Of a stretch of DNA of 64,000 bases, positions 21,404 through 35,845 are shown in pieces; positions within the stretch are counted from its first letter, which is position 1, and each line of letters starts with the position of its first letter. The translations under genes were made by a program, and so were the position numbers. The notes beneath the pieces are model-generated. The model had not been told where the DNA came from. It did no database searches and worked only from the letters and a program-made list of their open reading frames with translations. Source of the stretch: Nitrosococcus wardiae (GTDB lineage Bacteria; Pseudomonadota; Gammaproteobacteria; Nitrosococcales; Nitrosococcaceae); contig NZ_CP038033.1 of NCBI RefSeq assembly GCF_004421105.1, positions 577,659-641,658 of the forward strand, in the 5' to 3' direction.

Positions 21404-22091
21404 GTTCGCCCTCGCCCTCAGTAGCCTTCACTTGATAACGGTGATCGTCACGAATAACCCGAGGGACTAGCACTCGAGGTGCGATACTTACAGGCTCGTA
21501 AATGACTCGCTGCTGCTCTAGATCGTAACGCATCTCCACGTTACCAATTAGAGGGAAGTCCTTGCGGAAAGGATGGCCAATAAAACCGTAATCCGTCAAA
21601 ATACGGCGTAGATCAGGATGACCATCAAATAAAATCCCAAAAAGATCGAAGGCCTCACGCTCAAACCAGTTGGCCGACGCCCAAAGTTCGCTCACCGAAG
21701 GAGCAACCGGAACCTCCTCTTCCACAAAGGTTCGCACCCGCAGGCGCCAATTATAGTGAATGGAAAGGAGATGAGTGATGACGGCAAAACGCCGCCCGTT
21801 CCAAGTATGCTCCTGGTGTTGCCTGCGCTCTACAGCACGGCCAAAACCCTGGTTCGTGGCCCTCTTCGTCTCCCAATCGCTAAGGCCATACTCCAGGTAG
21901 TCCACGCCACACAAGTCAATTAACTGCTCAAAGGCAAAGTCATCTTCATCCCGCAGTGCTTTGCAGACAGCAAAATAGGATTCACGAGGGACCTGAACCG
22001 TGAGTTCCCCACGATCAAGGCGACAGGAGCTTATTTCACCTTCGAAGCGGCGTTCAATACGCTCCCGTAATTCCATCACGCCGGTAGCCAT
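21396..22091 (-). CDS. nuoC: NADH-quinone oxidoreductase subunit C
   Basis: The 30-kDa-type structural subunit of the connecting arm (231 residues). The family signature is visible as [20 protein letters not shown], followed by [16 protein letters not shown] second in-frame Met (MELRERIE) a few codons in is an alternative start. It is 20 bases after nuoB and overlaps nuoD. Confidence 0.95.
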   Translation of the reverse strand: MATGVMELRERIERRFEGEISSCRLDRGELTVQVPRESYFAVCKALRDEDDFAFEQLIDLCGVDYLEYGLSDWETKRATNQGFGRAVERRQHQEHTWNGRRFAVITHLLSIHYNWRLRVRTFVEEEVPVAPSVSELWASANWFEREAFDLFGILFDGHPDLRRILTDYGFIGHPFRKDFPLIGNVEMRYDLEQQRVIYEPVSIAPRVLVPRVIRDDHRYQVKATEGEGEHG

Positions 22092-22111
22092 AACTATTTA
22101 AGTTCCTACAC

Positions 22112-22588
22112 TTATCGGGCAATCGTATAATTACGTTTTATCTTTTTCTGTAGTTGGATAATACCGTAGAGCAAAGCCTCAGCAGTCGGAGGACAACCGG
22201 GAACATAAATATCAACCGGCACAATACGGTCACAGCCCCGAACTACAGAATAGGAGTAATGATAATAGCCACCGCCGTTGGCACAAGACCCCATAGAAAT
22301 CACCCAGCGGGGCTCTGACATTTGGTCATACACCTTTCTCAGGGCAGGCGCCATTTTATTCACCAGGGTACCAGCGACAATCATGACATCAGACTGGCGC
22401 GGACTAGGGCGAAAAACAACGCCAAAGCGGTCCAAATCATAGCGGGAGGCTCCCGCATGCATCATCTCCACCGCACAACAAGCAAGCCCAAAAGTCATCG
22501 GCCAAAGGGAACCGGTTCGAGCCCAGTTGACAAGCTTGTCGGCAGTAGTGGTCACGACCCCACGCTCTAGTACACCCTCTATTCCCAT
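22112..22588 (-). CDS. nuoB: NADH-quinone oxidoreductase subunit B
   Basis: Carries cluster N2, the last [4Fe-4S] centre before the quinone. The four ligands are the adjacent cysteines in [11 protein letters not shown], the cysteine in [17 protein letters not shown] and that in [13 protein letters not shown] start at ATG 22588 ([10 protein letters not shown]), which gives the usual 158 residues and has a GGGGG-containing ribosome-binding site about 8 bases upstream. An earlier in-frame ATG at 22609 would overlap nuoA by 31 bases and is less likely. Confidence 0.96.
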   Translation of the reverse strand: MGIEGVLERGVVTTTADKLVNWARTGSLWPMTFGLACCAVEMMHAGASRYDLDRFGVVFRPSPRQSDVMIVAGTLVNKMAPALRKVYDQMSEPRWVISMGSCANGGGYYHYSYSVVRGCDRIVPVDIYVPGCPPTAEALLYGIIQLQKKIKRNYTIAR

Positions 22589-22935
22589 TCCAAGGCCCCC
22601 TTTTTCCATTCATAGACAAACCCGGCCACCAAAATGGCTAAAAAAACAACCATTGAGAAGAAGCCAAACAGGCCGATATCATCTAGAACCACGGCCCATG
22701 GAAAGAGAAAAGCAATTTCCAGATCGAAAATAATAAATAGGATCGCCACCAGATAGTAACGGACATCGAATTTCATGCGCGCATCTTCGAATGCCTCAAA
22801 TCCACATTCATAAGGGGAGAGCTTCTCGCGGTCGGGGCGGTGCGGCGCTAAGCTAAACCCGAGAAACATCATGACACCGCCCATGACTAAGCCAACAATA
22901 ATAAATATTAAAACAGGAATATAATTCTCAAGCAT
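22579..22935 (-). CDS. nuoA: NADH-quinone oxidoreductase subunit A
   Basis: First gene of the nuo operon, encoding a three-helix membrane subunit (118 residues) at the membrane/peripheral junction. Characteristic segments are [19 protein letters not shown], with the conserved Cys of the flexible loop, and [21 protein letters not shown] see no clear Shine-Dalgarno before ATG 22935 (upstream bases are CAGTCTAAATT), so initiation may be weak or leader-dependent. The operon promoter should lie between here and tRNA-Leu. Confidence 0.95.
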   Translation of the reverse strand: MLENYIPVLIFIIVGLVMGGVMMFLGFSLAPHRPDREKLSPYECGFEAFEDARMKFDVRYYLVAILFIIFDLEIAFLFPWAVVLDDIGLFGFFSMVVFLAILVAGFVYEWKKGALEWE

Positions 22936-23051
22936 AATTTAGACTGTGCGGAGTGCCGTTACAGCGGCGCGAAAGACCATCTCATCGGTTCTACTTTCCA
23001 TGATCATGGATTTATTACGAGAACCGCGCTCTGTATCAGTGTATCAGAATA

Positions 23052-23136
23052 TGGTGCCGATGGCCGGAGTCGAACCGGCACGGGTTTCCCCACTGCCCCC
23101 TCAAGACAGCGTGTCTACCAATTCCACCACATCGGC
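23052..23136 (-). tRNA. leuU: tRNA-Leu (anticodon GAG)
   Basis: An 85-nt cloverleaf on the minus strand including an encoded CCA. The acceptor stem GCCGATG pairs with CATCGGC. The anticodon stem CTGTC/GGCAG encloses the loop TTGAGGG, giving anticodon GAG. A class II long variable arm (TGGGGAAACCCG) and the T-arm CCGGTTCGACTCCGG are present. It reads CUC/CUU codons. Its position just behind secG matches E. coli leuU. Confidence 0.96.
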
Positions 23137-23149
23137 GATGCGGTAACTT

Positions 23150-23608
23150 CTATTGCTCAGACGGTGCGGGCTCAAGTGGCAGCGCGGGAACATCTGATGC
23201 TGCTGGAGCCTCAGAGGATTCAGCCTTCTTTTTCTCTTTTTGGTCAGCTTCTGATTGCTGAGCACCTTCAGAGAATTTATCTTCAGCCGCCTCATCTTTA
23301 GGCAAAGGGGGAATCACCATATCCTCATCAGCTACAATCCTTGGCTCTACAGTTTGCGTCACACTGGCTGTTTGCGGCTCTCGTACAGAAAAATAGGCCA
23401 AAGATAAGCTTGTAATAAAGAATACTGCTGCCAATATACCACTGGCTCGGGTAAGAAAATTGGCCGAGCCACGCGCTCCGAAGACTGTGGCCGAAGCGCC
23501 ACTACCAAAAGCAGCACCCGCGTCAGCCCCTTTGCCATGCTGTATAAGCACTAAGCTGACTAACGCTATGGCGACTAAAATATGAAAAACCAATAATACG
23601 CTATGCAT
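23150..23608 (-). CDS. secG: Preprotein translocase subunit SecG
   Basis: Small inner-membrane partner of SecYE that eases SecA-driven protein export. The 152 residues contain two hydrophobic helices (about 3-22 and 52-72) around the cytoplasmic loop LIQHGKGADAGAAFGSGAS, which is the family signature. The C-terminal half is a long acidic and lysine-rich tail (for example DEAAEDKFSEGAQQSEADQK), longer than the 110-residue E. coli protein and probably disordered. It is preceded by tpiA (9-base gap) and followed by tRNA-Leu. Confidence 0.93.
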   Translation of the reverse strand: MHSVLLVFHILVAIALVSLVLIQHGKGADAGAAFGSGASATVFGARGSANFLTRASGILAAVFFITSLSLAYFSVREPQTASVTQTVEPRIVADEDMVIPPLPKDEAAEDKFSEGAQQSEADQKEKKKAESSEAPAASDVPALPLEPAPSEQ

Positions 23609-23617
23609 GATCTCTAC

Positions 23618-24370
23618 TTAGCCTGCCGCTTGGCAGATTGTCAAGAATTCCTCGGCATTCAATGAGGCCCCGCCAATCAAACCCCCATCGATATCGGGCA
23701 TTGACAATAATTGCGTCGCATTGTTCCCCTTAACACTGCCACCATAGAGGATAAGTAATTCCTCAGCTACGCTGGAACTCTGTGCGGCCACATGGGAACG
23801 GATAAGTCCATGAACCTCTTGGGCTTGCTCGGGGGTTGCGGTACGGCCAGTACCAATAGCCCATATGGGCTCATAGGCGATAACGGCTTTACTCAAAGCA
23901 CTGACGCCGATCCGCTCCAAAACAGCATCTAGCTGACGTTTCACTACCTGCTCGGTAACATCCTGTTCGCGCTCTTCCAAGGATTCCCCAACGCAGAGGA
24001 TAGGGGTAAGCTCTGCCCCCTGGGCGGCGATCACTTTTTCAGCCACAAGGCTATCGGTTTCCCCATACAAAGTGCGCCGTTCAGAATGGCCGACGATGAC
24101 GAAACGACACCCTAAATCCCTCAGCATAGAAGGGGCAACTTCCCCAGTATAGGCTCCCGCTTCGTGCTGGGATAAATTTTGAGCCCCCCAGCTCACAGCC
24201 GACCCTTGGAGCGCGGACGCCGCATCAGCAAGATACACAAAAGGCGGGCAAACCGCCACTTCTGCAGCTACCCCAGCTTCTACTCCCTCACGCACAGAGT
24301 CCAACAGGGGACGATTGGTCGCCCGCAAACCATTCATCTTCCAATTACCAACGACTAGGGGTTTACGCAC
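23618..24370 (-). CDS. tpiA: Triosephosphate isomerase
   Basis: TIM-barrel enzyme interconverting dihydroxyacetone phosphate and glyceraldehyde 3-phosphate. The 250 residues hold all active-site segments: GNWKMNG with the catalytic Lys, IVGHSERR with the catalytic His, AYEPIWAIGTG with the base Glu and the mobile loop, and LYGGSVKGNN. Translation starts at GTG 24370, with GAGGTG about 6 bases upstream. It sits between glmM and secG, a common gammaproteobacterial order. Confidence 0.96.
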   Translation of the reverse strand: MRKPLVVGNWKMNGLRATNRPLLDSVREGVEAGVAAEVAVCPPFVYLADAASALQGSAVSWGAQNLSQHEAGAYTGEVAPSMLRDLGCRFVIVGHSERRTLYGETDSLVAEKVIAAQGAELTPILCVGESLEEREQDVTEQVVKRQLDAVLERIGVSALSKAVIAYEPIWAIGTGRTATPEQAQEVHGLIRSHVAAQSSSVAEELLILYGGSVKGNNATQLLSMPDIDGGLIGGASLNAEEFLTICQAAG

Positions 24371-24477
24371 CTAGCACCTCATGTAAGCGTTGATTTAAAA
24401 CGGCCCGGTAGTCTACTGTAGAAAATTGCAAAAAGCAATTTCATCTGAGCAGGGTTGCTAAATTTATTTAAATTTAC

Positions 24478-25833
24478 TCAGGAGTTCTGGGGGGAATCTC
24501 CCAATTGGAAAGCCACCTCTTGGGCAAGTTGCTGGGCCAAGGTATTCACCTGGGATGCATCTCGACCCTCCACCATGACCCGCACCACCGGCTCAGTTCC
24601 CGATGGCCGCAGCAAAACCCGCCCTTCTTCCCCTAACTGGTTTTCTATCTCCTTCACGGCACGAGCAACTCCCCCATTGCCATGCAGATCGATGCGCCGT
24701 TCGACTCGGACATTGATGAGACACTGGGGATATTTGGTCATCGCAGACTTAAGCTCATGGAGGGAGCAACCCGTAGCCACCATCTCGACCAAGACCTGCA
24801 GCGCGGAAACAATACCATCCCCCGTGGTAGTCCGATCGAGGCAGATAATATGTCCTGAAGACTCTCCTCCAAGAGAGTATCCATTGGACTGCAACATCTC
24901 TAGGACATAGCGGTCTCCCACTTGGGCCCGCATTAAGGGAATACCTAAAGCAGCTAGCGCTTTCTCTAACCCTAGATTGCTCATTAAGGTGCCCACCACC
25001 CCCTCAATCATCCGCTCGGTTCGCTGGCGGGCCCTGGCAATAGTATAAAGTATCTCATCGCCATCGACGATCTCGCCCCGGTGATCAACCATGATGACCC
25101 GATCTCCGTCCCCATCTAAAGCAACCCCCACATCTGCTTTACACTCAAGCACTTTGCGTTGGAGGGCTTCAGGGGCAATCGAACCACAACCTTCGTTAAT
25201 GTTTAAGCCATTGGGAGAAATACCAATGGCAGTAACGTCTGCGCCCATTTCTGCAAAGACCTCAGACGCCACATGATAGGTCGCCCCGTGGGCACAATCG
25301 ACGACCAACCGTAACCCCGAAAGGTCGACGCTTGCCGGCCCTGTCCCCTTGCAGAACTCGATATAACGACCGGCTGCATCCACCACCCGCTCTGCCTTAC
25401 CCAAGCGAGAGGAGTCAACTGTCTGCATCGGTCCTTCAAGTTCCTTTTCGATGGCAAGCTCAATTTCATCCAGTAGTTTAGTCCCGGCGCTTGAGAAAAA
25501 TTTAATGCCGTTATCATAATAGGGATTATGGGAGGCACTGATGACAATCCCTGCTTCAGCATGAAGAGTCCGGGTAAGATAAGCAATCGCCGGTGTTGGC
25601 ATCGGCCCCAGCAAACGAATATCCACGCCGGCGGCTGAAAGCCCCGCCTGGAGCGCCGATTCAAACATATAGCCGGAAATCCGTGTATCCTTGCCAATCA
25701 GAACCTTACTTTGCCGCCCCCGAGCCAAAACCCTTCCCACAGCCCACCCTAAGTGGAGGACAAAGTCTGCAGTAATAGGGCATTCCCCCACTCTCCCTCG
25801 TATCCCATCGGTACCAAAGTATTTTTTTTTCAT
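24478..25833 (-). CDS. glmM: Phosphoglucosamine mutase
   Basis: Converts glucosamine 6-phosphate to glucosamine 1-phosphate for UDP-GlcNAc, the precursor of peptidoglycan and LPS. The 451 residues show the N-terminal [12 protein letters not shown], the phosphoserine loop [19 protein letters not shown], the metal-binding DGDGDR and the phosphate-binding [15 protein letters not shown]. It starts one base after folP stops, so the two are translationally linked, as in E. coli. Confidence 0.97.
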   Translation of the reverse strand: MKKKYFGTDGIRGRVGECPITADFVLHLGWAVGRVLARGRQSKVLIGKDTRISGYMFESALQAGLSAAGVDIRLLGPMPTPAIAYLTRTLHAEAGIVISASHNPYYDNGIKFFSSAGTKLLDEIELAIEKELEGPMQTVDSSRLGKAERVVDAAGRYIEFCKGTGPASVDLSGLRLVVDCAHGATYHVASEVFAEMGADVTAIGISPNGLNINEGCGSIAPEALQRKVLECKADVGVALDGDGDRVIMVDHRGEIVDGDEILYTIARARQRTERMIEGVVGTLMSNLGLEKALAALGIPLMRAQVGDRYVLEMLQSNGYSLGGESSGHIICLDRTTTGDGIVSALQVLVEMVATGCSLHELKSAMTKYPQCLINVRVERRIDLHGNGGVARAVKEIENQLGEEGRVLLRPSGTEPVVRVMVEGRDASQVNTLAQQLAQEVAFQLGDSPQNS

Positions 25834-25834
25834 C

Positions 25835-26707
25835 CTAAAGACTCCCCTTATCCCCTGCCTTTCTGACGCTATCGCAGAGAATCAATGCTTGCGCCGTTGC
25901 CCGAACATCATGGGTTCGCACTATAACAGCCCCCTGCCAAACAGCAAGGGCAGCCACAGCCAAGCTACCATAGAGGCGCTCTTCTACGGGTACTTTCAAC
26001 ATTGCTCCAATGAGGGACTTACGGGAAAGCCCCACTAGCACGGGGAAACCCAGCTCACAAATGCGATTAAGGTGCTTGAGGAGCAATAGGTTATGGATAG
26101 ATTTTTTCCCAAAACCAAAGCCTGGATCAAGAATCAGGCGCTCCCGAGAAATACCCGCCCGTTCACAAGCAACCACTCGCTCTAATAGAAAACCACATAC
26201 TTCCTTCACCACATCACTATAGACGGGATTTTGTTGCATAGTCTGGGGCTTGCCCTGCATATGCATCAAGCAAATGGGTACCCCCAGCTCACTGGCAGCG
26301 GGTAATGCCCCTTCTTCCTGCAGGGCGCTGACATCATTGATTAAGCCTGCACCCGCTGCAACTGCGGCTCGCATCACTTCGGGTTTGCTGGTATCAATGG
26401 ACAGGGGAACAGGCAATGCTTGGCTAAGTGCCTCAATAATAGGAATAACCCGGCGCAATTCTTCTTCTAGGGGGACAGGGGTGGCGCCAGGGCGGGTGGA
26501 TTCACCACCGATGTCAATAATCGCAGCCCCCTCTTCCACCATCTGGTGTGCCCGCTGAAGTGCCTGTTCTAAAAGCAGATACTTGCCACCATCAGAAAAG
26601 GAGTCAGGGGTGAGATTGAGGATTCCCATAACCTGGGGGCGATTAAGATCGAGAACCTTGCCCCCACAATCAAGAGAGAGCGGCAGGGGCGATGAGCAAT
26701 ATGCCAT
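25835..26707 (-). CDS. folP: Dihydropteroate synthase
   Basis: Condenses p-aminobenzoate with the pterin pyrophosphate in folate synthesis; the target of sulfonamides. The 290-residue TIM barrel carries [31 protein letters not shown], and [11 protein letters not shown], plus GLSRKSLIG near the C-terminus. It lies between ftsH and glmM as in E. coli, but a strong hairpin precedes it, so it may be transcribed partly independently of ftsH. Confidence 0.96.
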   Translation of the reverse strand: MAYCSSPLPLSLDCGGKVLDLNRPQVMGILNLTPDSFSDGGKYLLLEQALQRAHQMVEEGAAIIDIGGESTRPGATPVPLEEELRRVIPIIEALSQALPVPLSIDTSKPEVMRAAVAAGAGLINDVSALQEEGALPAASELGVPICLMHMQGKPQTMQQNPVYSDVVKEVCGFLLERVVACERAGISRERLILDPGFGFGKKSIHNLLLLKHLNRICELGFPVLVGLSRKSLIGAMLKVPVEERLYGSLAVAALAVWQGAVIVRTHDVRATAQALILCDSVRKAGDKGSL

Positions 26708-26727
26708 CGGTTTCAGAGCCTTTCAAC

Positions 26728-26776
26728 CCAAAAACGAAGCGCTCAGCGTGAGGTTCTCACTGACACGCTGAGCGCT
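26728..26776 (-). terminator. Hairpin terminator between ftsH and folP
   Basis: A perfect 13-bp inverted repeat, AGCGCTCAGCGTG at 26738-26750 and its complement at 26764-26776, with a 13-base loop. On the minus strand it is followed by TCGTTTTTGG, a short T run. It probably terminates or attenuates ftsH transcription ahead of folP-glmM. Confidence 0.65.
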
Positions 26777-26798
26777 GCTTACTTATTTCCTTCAATAA

Positions 26799-28736
26799 TT
26801 AGAAGTCAGAAGTCACTCGATGCTGACCAGCAGGGATAGACGATCCCTCTGGGGGTCGTTCTTCCTTGCCCTTAGCAGGGGCGCCACTACCACTAGGCGG
26901 TTCTACATCAGAAGGTCCCCCGCCTGTTTGAGGTGGCCGTGGTTCTCTACCGGCCATAATATCATCAATTTGTGCCTTATCGATGGTTTCATATTTCATC
27001 AGCGCATCGGCCATGAGGTGCAACTTTTCCATGTTTTCCTCTAAAAGCTTCTTCGCCCGAAAATAATTGCGATCAATAATCGCTCGGACTTCAGTATCAA
27101 TTTCTGTGGCCGTGGTATCCGCGATACCCTTATGTTGGGTCACAGAGTGACCGAGAAAGACTTCGCCTTCCTCTTCACCATAGGCCAACGGCCCCAGCTT
27201 CTCCGATAACCCCCACTTGGTCACCATATTGCGGGCTAACTCAGTAGCGCGCTGGATATCGTTAGAAGCTCCGGTGGTCACCGACTCCGTACCAAAGATT
27301 AACTCTTCCGCCAAACGCCCCCCAAAGAGGCTGGCAATCTGACTTTCTATCTGCAATTTGCTCAGGCTGTAACGATCCTGTTCCGGCAAGAACATGGTGA
27401 CCCCGAGGGCTCGACCCCGAGGAATAATGCTCACCTTATACACCGGATCGTGGGCCGGCATTAAACGGCCAATGATGGCGTGCCCGCCTTCGTGATAGGC
27501 GGTGAGTCTTTTATCCTCCTCGCTCATCACCGATGAACGCCGTTCGACCCCCATCAGGATCTTATCCTTGGCCCGCTCCAAGTCATTCATATCGACCAAG
27601 CGCTTGTTACCCCGGGCGGCAAACAAGGCAGCCTCGTTAACCAAGTTGGCAAGATCGGCTCCGGAAAATCCTGGAGTACCCCGCGCAATAAGAGCCGGCT
27701 CAACATTCTCTGCCACCGGCACCTTACGGAGGTGAACTTTAAGGATTTGTTCCCGTCCCCGAATATCCGGTAGAGAGACCACCACCTGCCGGTCAAATCG
27801 GCCCGGCCGCAGCAAGGCTGGATCAAGGACGTCAGGACGGTTGGTCGCCGCGATCACAATAACGCCCTCGTTACCTTCAAACCCATCCATCTCCACCAAC
27901 ATCTGGTTGAGGGTTTGCTCCCGCTCGTCATGGCCGCCGCCAAGACCGGCACCGCGCTGGCGCCCCACGGCATCAATTTCGTCGATGAAGATAATGCAAG
28001 GCGCATGCTTTTTGGCGTTCTCAAACATGTCGCGTACCCGCGAAGCACCCACACCGACAAACATCTCGACGAAATCAGAACCGGAAATAGTGAAGAAGGG
28101 CACCTTCGCCTCACCCGCTATGGCTCTGGCCAGCAAGGTCTTACCGGTTCCTGGAGGGCCTACCATGAGTACACCTCGAGGGATTTTACCCCCTAATTTC
28201 TGGAAACGGCCCGGATCACGGAGAAAATCAACCAATTCCTTGACTTCCTCCTTTGCTTCGTCACAACTGGCAACATCTCCAAAGGTAACTTTTACCTGCT
28301 CTTCGCTCAGCATACGAGCACGACTCTTACCGAACGACAGAGCTCCACGACCTCCAGCGCCCCCCTGCATCTGCCGCATGAAAAAAATCCACACTGCAAT
28401 CAGCAGTAACATCGGGAACCAGGAGATAAATACCTGCATCAGAAGCCCAGTACCCTCTTCCGGTTTAGCCTCAATCACAACTCCGTTGTCCAGAAGGTCA
28501 CCGATCAAACCTGGATCATCACCCGGACTATAGGTCGTAAAGTGTTTTCCCTCAGTTGTCTCGCCACTGATGGTACGCCCGTCAATCACCACCTTGTTCA
28601 CCTGCCCACTTGTAACATCGGCAATGAACCGAGAGTAGTCAATCTGATGGCCGTTCACCTGACGAGGCCCGAAGCTATTAAAAACCGACATCAGTACTAG
28701 GGCAATAACTACCCACAAAATGATATTTTTTGCCAT
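26799..28736 (-). CDS. ftsH: ATP-dependent zinc metalloprotease FtsH
   Basis: Membrane-anchored AAA+ protease that degrades misfolded membrane proteins and short-lived regulators. About 645 residues: an N-terminal helix (about 5-22), a periplasmic domain, a second helix (about 100-118), then the AAA module with [19 protein letters not shown] (Walker A), [15 protein letters not shown] (Walker B) and the second region of homology around [19 protein letters not shown]. The zinc site is [10 protein letters not shown] (HEXXH type). The C-terminal tail is Pro/Gly-rich. I start at ATG 28736 (MAKNIILW) instead of the TTG three codons earlier. It follows rlmE. HflK and HflC, encoded at 47-49 kb, are its expected regulators. 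Confidence 0.97.
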   Translation of the reverse strand: MAKNIILWVVIALVLMSVFNSFGPRQVNGHQIDYSRFIADVTSGQVNKVVIDGRTISGETTEGKHFTTYSPGDDPGLIGDLLDNGVVIEAKPEEGTGLLMQVFISWFPMLLLIAVWIFFMRQMQGGAGGRGALSFGKSRARMLSEEQVKVTFGDVASCDEAKEEVKELVDFLRDPGRFQKLGGKIPRGVLMVGPPGTGKTLLARAIAGEAKVPFFTISGSDFVEMFVGVGASRVRDMFENAKKHAPCIIFIDEIDAVGRQRGAGLGGGHDEREQTLNQMLVEMDGFEGNEGVIVIAATNRPDVLDPALLRPGRFDRQVVVSLPDIRGREQILKVHLRKVPVAENVEPALIARGTPGFSGADLANLVNEAALFAARGNKRLVDMNDLERAKDKILMGVERRSSVMSEEDKRLTAYHEGGHAIIGRLMPAHDPVYKVSIIPRGRALGVTMFLPEQDRYSLSKLQIESQIASLFGGRLAEELIFGTESVTTGASNDIQRATELARNMVTKWGLSEKLGPLAYGEEEGEVFLGHSVTQHKGIADTTATEIDTEVRAIIDRNYFRAKKLLEENMEKLHLMADALMKYETIDKAQIDDIMAGREPRPPQTGGGPSDVEPPSGSGAPAKGKEERPPEGSSIPAGQHRVTSDF

Positions 28737-28813
28737 GTCGCTCAATCTGTTATGCCTCGTACGTTAGGTTCCTGACTACTGATAATGCTTGCAAATCCCT
28801 GCAGCTACCAGCC

Positions 28814-29452
28814 TCATCCCGCGCCATTGTTCCTCCGTGGCCGCCTGGCGACGATATAGACCTCGCGGCTACGCCCTCGTGAGGCGGACGGCTTATTAAT
28901 CCGCACTCCAGAAAAGCTCTGACGTATTGCCTCATAAAATGCCTCAAATCCCTCACCTTGGAAGGTTTTAAGTAAAAATGAGCCCTCCGGCCCTAAATGC
29001 TCTTGGGCAAAGGCGAGTGCCAATTCCCCAAGGTAAATGGCGCGGGGTTGATCTATTGCCGCCATACCGCTCATATTAGGAGCCATATCCGACATTACAA
29101 GATCTACCACACGGCCTGCGAGGGTATTCTGTAACTCAGCTAGAACATTATCCTCGCAAAAATCTCCTTGGATGAACTGTACCCCAGCGGGGGGAACCAT
29201 GGGAAGAATATCCAGGGCAATCACTTGACCCTGCGCTCCAACCCGTTCAACTGCCCACTGGGACCAACCTCCTGGAGCCGCGCCGAGATCTACTACCACC
29301 ATGCTTGGGCGTAATAGACGCTCTCGGGTATCTATCCCTTGTAGCTTAAAAACAGCTCGCGATCGATATCCTTGCGCCTTAGCCTTTGTGACATAGGGAT
29401 CTCGGAAATGTTCCCGTAACCAACGGGCGCTATGACTCTTGTGTTTCGCCAT
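28814..29452 (-). CDS. rlmE: 23S rRNA (uridine(2552)-2'-O)-methyltransferase
   Basis: Also called RrmJ or FtsJ; it methylates U2552 in the A loop of 23S rRNA during late 50S assembly. The 212-residue Rossmann methyltransferase shows the SAM-binding [15 protein letters not shown], the motif SDMAPNMSG, and the catalytic lysine in [14 protein letters not shown]; the first Lys of the K-D-K-E set lies in SRAVFKL. It is upstream of ftsH, as in E. coli. The usual divergent neighbour yhbY is not in the 230-base gap before it. Confidence 0.95.
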   Translation of the reverse strand: MAKHKSHSARWLREHFRDPYVTKAKAQGYRSRAVFKLQGIDTRERLLRPSMVVVDLGAAPGGWSQWAVERVGAQGQVIALDILPMVPPAGVQFIQGDFCEDNVLAELQNTLAGRVVDLVMSDMAPNMSGMAAIDQPRAIYLGELALAFAQEHLGPEGSFLLKTFQGEGFEAFYEAIRQSFSGVRINKPSASRGRSREVYIVARRPRRNNGAG

Positions 29453-29683
29453 AATTTACGGGGGAATCAATTAATATTGCCGTCACCACTACCCCGGTTC
29501 CAAGCGCACCCATCCCATCCATTAGAGCGTGCCGCTAAAGTCTCTGCAATCGGGTAAGCAAAACAATTTTAAATGGGAGCGGTGCCGATAAAAGAAAAGT
29601 AAAAAGCAAACCCCGGCAGAAAAGCCAACGAATCATTACTGGACCACCGACGCCAGGCTGGAATCGTTATCCAGGGAATTATT

Positions 29684-30160
29684 TTATTTATAGCATACAG
29701 CAGCAATTTCATAAGTAATGACTCCACTAGGGGCTTGCACCTGCACCTCATCTCCCTCTCTTTTGCCGATAAGGGCGCGGGCAATAGGAGAATTTATAGA
29801 GATTTTATTCTCTTTAATATCTGCTTCCAAATCGCCTACGATTTGATAGCTCACTTCTCCATCAGTATCCATGTTGACCAAGTCAACGGTCACACCAAAC
29901 ACCACGCGACCATCCTTTTGAAGCTTGCTGACGTCAATTATTTGGGCATGGGCAAGCTGGTGCTCAAGATCCCTAATCCGCCCTTCAATAAACCCCTGCT
30001 CTTCCCGGGCAGCATGGTACTCTGCGTTCTCTTTAAGATCACCATGGGCGCGAGCTTCAGCAATAGCTGCCACCACCCTTGGTCTGACCACGGTCTTAAG
30101 CTCTTGCAGCTCTTCACGCAACTGCTGCGCCCCTTTTCCCGTCAAGGGTACCTTACTCAT
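29684..30160 (-). CDS. greA: Transcription elongation factor GreA
   Basis: Rescues backtracked RNA polymerase by stimulating transcript cleavage through the secondary channel. The 158 residues match the standard length: an N-terminal coiled coil (about 1-75) with the acidic tip in [15 protein letters not shown], and a C-terminal FKBP-like domain ending [10 protein letters not shown]. The ATG overlaps the carB stop (ATGA), so greA is coupled to carAB, an arrangement also found in other gammaproteobacteria. Confidence 0.96.
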   Translation of the reverse strand: MSKVPLTGKGAQQLREELQELKTVVRPRVVAAIAEARAHGDLKENAEYHAAREEQGFIEGRIRDLEHQLAHAQIIDVSKLQKDGRVVFGVTVDLVNMDTDGEVSYQIVGDLEADIKENKISINSPIARALIGKREGDEVQVQAPSGVITYEIAAVCYK

Positions 30161-33100
30161 TTTTGCCTCTCCCGCTGTAAATCTTGTAATCCATAGACCG
30201 AATCAATTGTACCCACGCGCAGGGCTTCGCAAGTCGCCCAGGCGCCCGCGACAGTTGTGGTATAGGTCACTTTGTGCTGTAAGGCCGAACGGCGAATGGC
30301 ATAAGAATCGGAAACTGCTTTACGACCTTCAGTGGTATTGATAATAAGCGCGATCTCATCATTTTTTATCATATCCACAATATGGGGTTGCCCTTCAAGC
30401 ACCTTGTTGACTCGGGTACAAGTAACTCCTGCCTGCGCCAATACTGCGCTAGTCCCCCGAGTCGCTAAAAGCTCGAAACCCAAATGGGCAAGCTTCTGGG
30501 CGATGGGAACAATCCGCTGTTTATCTACATCCCGGACACTAATAAAAACCTTGCCCCCCTGGGGCAGTACCACCCCTGCTCCAAGAAGCGCCTTATAGAA
30601 AGCTTCTCCAAAACAGCGCCCAGTTCCCATCACCTCGCCTGTTGATTTCATCTCTGGCCCTAAAATGGGATCGACACCCGAAAACTTGATAAAGGGAAAA
30701 ACCGCTTCTTTTACCGAAAAATAGTGAGGTATTACTTCCTCCGTTATCCCTTGACTCACTAGGCTCTGCCCCATCATGCAGCGGGCGGCGACCTTGGCGA
30801 AGGGAATACCAATAGCCTTGGAAACAAAGGGCACCGTCCGGGAAGCGCGGGGATTAACCTCAAGCACATAGACATCATTTGCTTGAATAGCAAACTGGGT
30901 ATTCATTAGACCCACCACCTTAAGCTCACGAGCCATTGCATAGACCTGCTCCCGTAATTGGTCCTGCACCACGGCACTCAGGCTAAAAGGCGGCAAGGCA
31001 CAAGCGGAATCACCAGAGTGAACACCCGCCTGTTCAATGTGCTCCATAATCCCGCCCACGATAACTCGCTCCCCGTCACAGATGGCATCCACATCGACTT
31101 CAATGGCTTCATCTAAAAAACGGTCCAACAGCACTGGCGAATCATTAGAAACCGTGACTGCTTCTCTCATATATCGATTTAACTCATCCATGTTGTAGAC
31201 GATCTCCATGGCCCGACCTCCAAGCACATAGGAGGGCCTCACCACCAATGGGTAGCCGACTTCATCAGCCAAACGGATCGCTTCTTCCTGGGTGCGAGCA
31301 GTGCGATTAGGAGGCTGCTTAAAGCCAAGCTGCTCAATGAGACGTTGAAACCGTTCCCGATCCTCAGCCAAATCAATAGAATCCGGAGAGGTCCCAATAA
31401 TCGGTGCCCCTGCGGCTTCTAAAGCCCGCGCTAGCTTAAGTGGAGTTTGCCCGCCATACTGAATAATCACCCCCTGGGGTTGCTCCAGGGCAACGATTTC
31501 CAGAACATCCTCCAGTGTCAATGGTTCGAAGTATAGCCGGTCAGAGGTATCATAGTCGGTGGAAACCGTCTCTGGATTACAATTGACCATGATAGTCTCA
31601 TAGCCATCTTCCCGTAATGCCAGCGCGGCATGCACACAACAGTAATCAAACTCGATGCCCTGGCCAATGCGGTTGGGCCCTCCCCCTAACACCATGATTT
31701 TATTCCGCTGGCTAGGGGCTGCTTCACACTCTTCATCATAGGTAGAATAAAGATAGGCCGTGGTGGTGGCGAATTCGGCACCACAAGTATCCACCCGCTT
31801 ATAAACCGGACGTACCCCAAGCGCATGCCGCCGCCGCCGCATTTCATCTTCTTTAACCCCGAGAAGAAAGGCCAAACGGCGGTCTGAAAAGCCTTTACGT
31901 TTCAAATGATAAAGCGCTTCTTTATCCAATTGCTCCAGGGATAGCCCCCGTAATCCCTGCTCAGTCTGCACTAGCTCTTGAACCTGAGCCAAGAACCAGG
32001 GATCAATATGGCTTAACTCATAAACCTCCCTCATGGAAAAACCGGCACGAAAGGCATCCGCAAGATAGTAGATCCGATCTGCATAGGGCACCCGCAGTTG
32101 ATACCGTAGGGTCTCTAGGGTCTCGGTGGTATCTGCTGCCTCTAAATCCAATTTTTCATTGAAACCATCTGCACCTGTCTCTAAGCTCCTGAGTGCCTTC
32201 TGTAAAGATTCCTGGAAGTTCCGGCCAATGGCCATCACCTCACCCACTGACTTCATCTGCGTGGTCAAACGGGCATCGGCCTGAGGAAACTTCTCAAAGG
32301 TAAAACGGGGTATCTTTGTGACCACATAATCGATACTAGGCTCAAAGGAGGCCGGGGTTAGACCCCCGGTAATCTCATTCTGAAGCTCGTCCAAGGTATA
32401 GCCCACCGCTAGTTTGGCAGCGACCTTCGCAATAGGAAATCCCGTGGCTTTGGAAGCTAAAGCCGAAGAACGGGACACCCGGGGATTCATTTCGATAATA
32501 ATCAATCGCCCATCTTCTGGATTAATGGCAAACTGGACATTGGAGCCACCGGTATCCACCCCAATCTCGCGCAATACCGCAATGGCTGCATCGCGCATTA
32601 TCTGATATTCCTTATCCGTGAGGGTTTGAGCGGGTGCTACGGTAATGGAATCACCCGTATGTACCCCCATAGGATCGAAATTCTCAATAGAACAAACAAT
32701 GATGCAGTTATCCTTACAGTCCCGCACCACCTCCATCTCGAATTCTTTCCACCCCAACACCGACTCCTCAATGAGAAGCTCCGAATTGGGACTGAGATCC
32801 AGGCCACGTTCACAAATTTCAACAAATTCTTCCCGGTTGTAAGCAATACCTCCTCCCGACCCTCCCAGGGTAAATGAGGGCCGAATAATAATCGGAAAGC
32901 CCAAATCTCTCTGAACCTGTTGGGCTTCCTCAAGGCTGTAGGCAATCGCTGAACGGGGGACATCGAGTCCAATCTTGCCCATCGCCAGCCGGAAGAGATC
33001 CCGGTCTTCAGCTTTATTAATGGCGTCCTGGCTCGCGCCGATCATCTCTACACCATAATGCTCCAGGACTCCTTCACGAGCCAAATCCAAAGCGCAATTC

Positions 33101-33387
33101 AAGGCTGTTTGGCCGCCCATGGTGGGCAGTAAAGCATCAGGACGTTCCTTTTCAAGGATTCGGGCCACGGTTTTCCAGGTAATCGGCTCAATGTAAGTGG
33201 CATCAGCCATCTCGGGATCGGTCATGATGGTAGCCGGGTTAGAATTCACCAGAATCACCCGGTAACCTTCCGCTTTAAGGGACTTACAGGCTTGGGCACC
33301 AGAATAATCAAACTCACAGGCCTGACCAATAACAATCGGTCCGGCACCCAAGATAAGTATACTTTTGATGTCGCTGCGTTTAGGCAT
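30157..33387 (-). CDS. carB: Carbamoyl-phosphate synthase large subunit
   Basis: Makes carbamoyl phosphate from bicarbonate, ammonia delivered by CarA, and two ATP, for pyrimidines and arginine. The 1076 residues show the internal duplication of two ATP-grasp halves: [20 protein letters not shown] near the start and [19 protein letters not shown] in the second half. The C-terminal allosteric MGS-like domain follows. I start at ATG 33387 ([12 protein letters not shown]), the normal family start; an earlier in-frame start at 33432 would add 15 residues. carA lies 80 bases upstream and greA overlaps the stop. Confidence 0.97.
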   Translation of the reverse strand: MPKRSDIKSILILGAGPIVIGQACEFDYSGAQACKSLKAEGYRVILVNSNPATIMTDPEMADATYIEPITWKTVARILEKERPDALLPTMGGQTALNCALDLAREGVLEHYGVEMIGASQDAINKAEDRDLFRLAMGKIGLDVPRSAIAYSLEEAQQVQRDLGFPIIIRPSFTLGGSGGGIAYNREEFVEICERGLDLSPNSELLIEESVLGWKEFEMEVVRDCKDNCIIVCSIENFDPMGVHTGDSITVAPAQTLTDKEYQIMRDAAIAVLREIGVDTGGSNVQFAINPEDGRLIIIEMNPRVSRSSALASKATGFPIAKVAAKLAVGYTLDELQNEITGGLTPASFEPSIDYVVTKIPRFTFEKFPQADARLTTQMKSVGEVMAIGRNFQESLQKALRSLETGADGFNEKLDLEAADTTETLETLRYQLRVPYADRIYYLADAFRAGFSMREVYELSHIDPWFLAQVQELVQTEQGLRGLSLEQLDKEALYHLKRKGFSDRRLAFLLGVKEDEMRRRRHALGVRPVYKRVDTCGAEFATTTAYLYSTYDEECEAAPSQRNKIMVLGGGPNRIGQGIEFDYCCVHAALALREDGYETIMVNCNPETVSTDYDTSDRLYFEPLTLEDVLEIVALEQPQGVIIQYGGQTPLKLARALEAAGAPIIGTSPDSIDLAEDRERFQRLIEQLGFKQPPNRTARTQEEAIRLADEVGYPLVVRPSYVLGGRAMEIVYNMDELNRYMREAVTVSNDSPVLLDRFLDEAIEVDVDAICDGERVIVGGIMEHIEQAGVHSGDSACALPPFSLSAVVQDQLREQVYAMARELKVVGLMNTQFAIQANDVYVLEVNPRASRTVPFVSKAIGIPFAKVAARCMMGQSLVSQGITEEVIPHYFSVKEAVFPFIKFSGVDPILGPEMKSTGEVMGTGRCFGEAFYKALLGAGVVLPQGGKVFISVRDVDKQRIVPIAQKLAHLGFELLATRGTSAVLAQAGVTCTRVNKVLEGQPHIVDMIKNDEIALIINTTEGRKAVSDSYAIRRSALQHKVTYTTTVAGAWATCEALRVGTIDSVYGLQDLQRERQK

Positions 33388-33467
33388 AGGTAATCTGTTC
33401 TCAGCGGGCCAATATCTGCCTTGGATGGACACTCATACACCGTATCAAGGGCTAAAAGAACCTATCA

Positions 33468-35834
<2,367 letters not shown>

Positions 35835-35845
35835 AGGGGGATAGC

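Noticed and set aside
24420-24450. Hairpin AAATTGC/GCAATTT between glmM and tpiA as a terminator
   Set aside because: The stem is short and AT-rich and no clear T run follows on the minus strand, so it was not listed as a feature.
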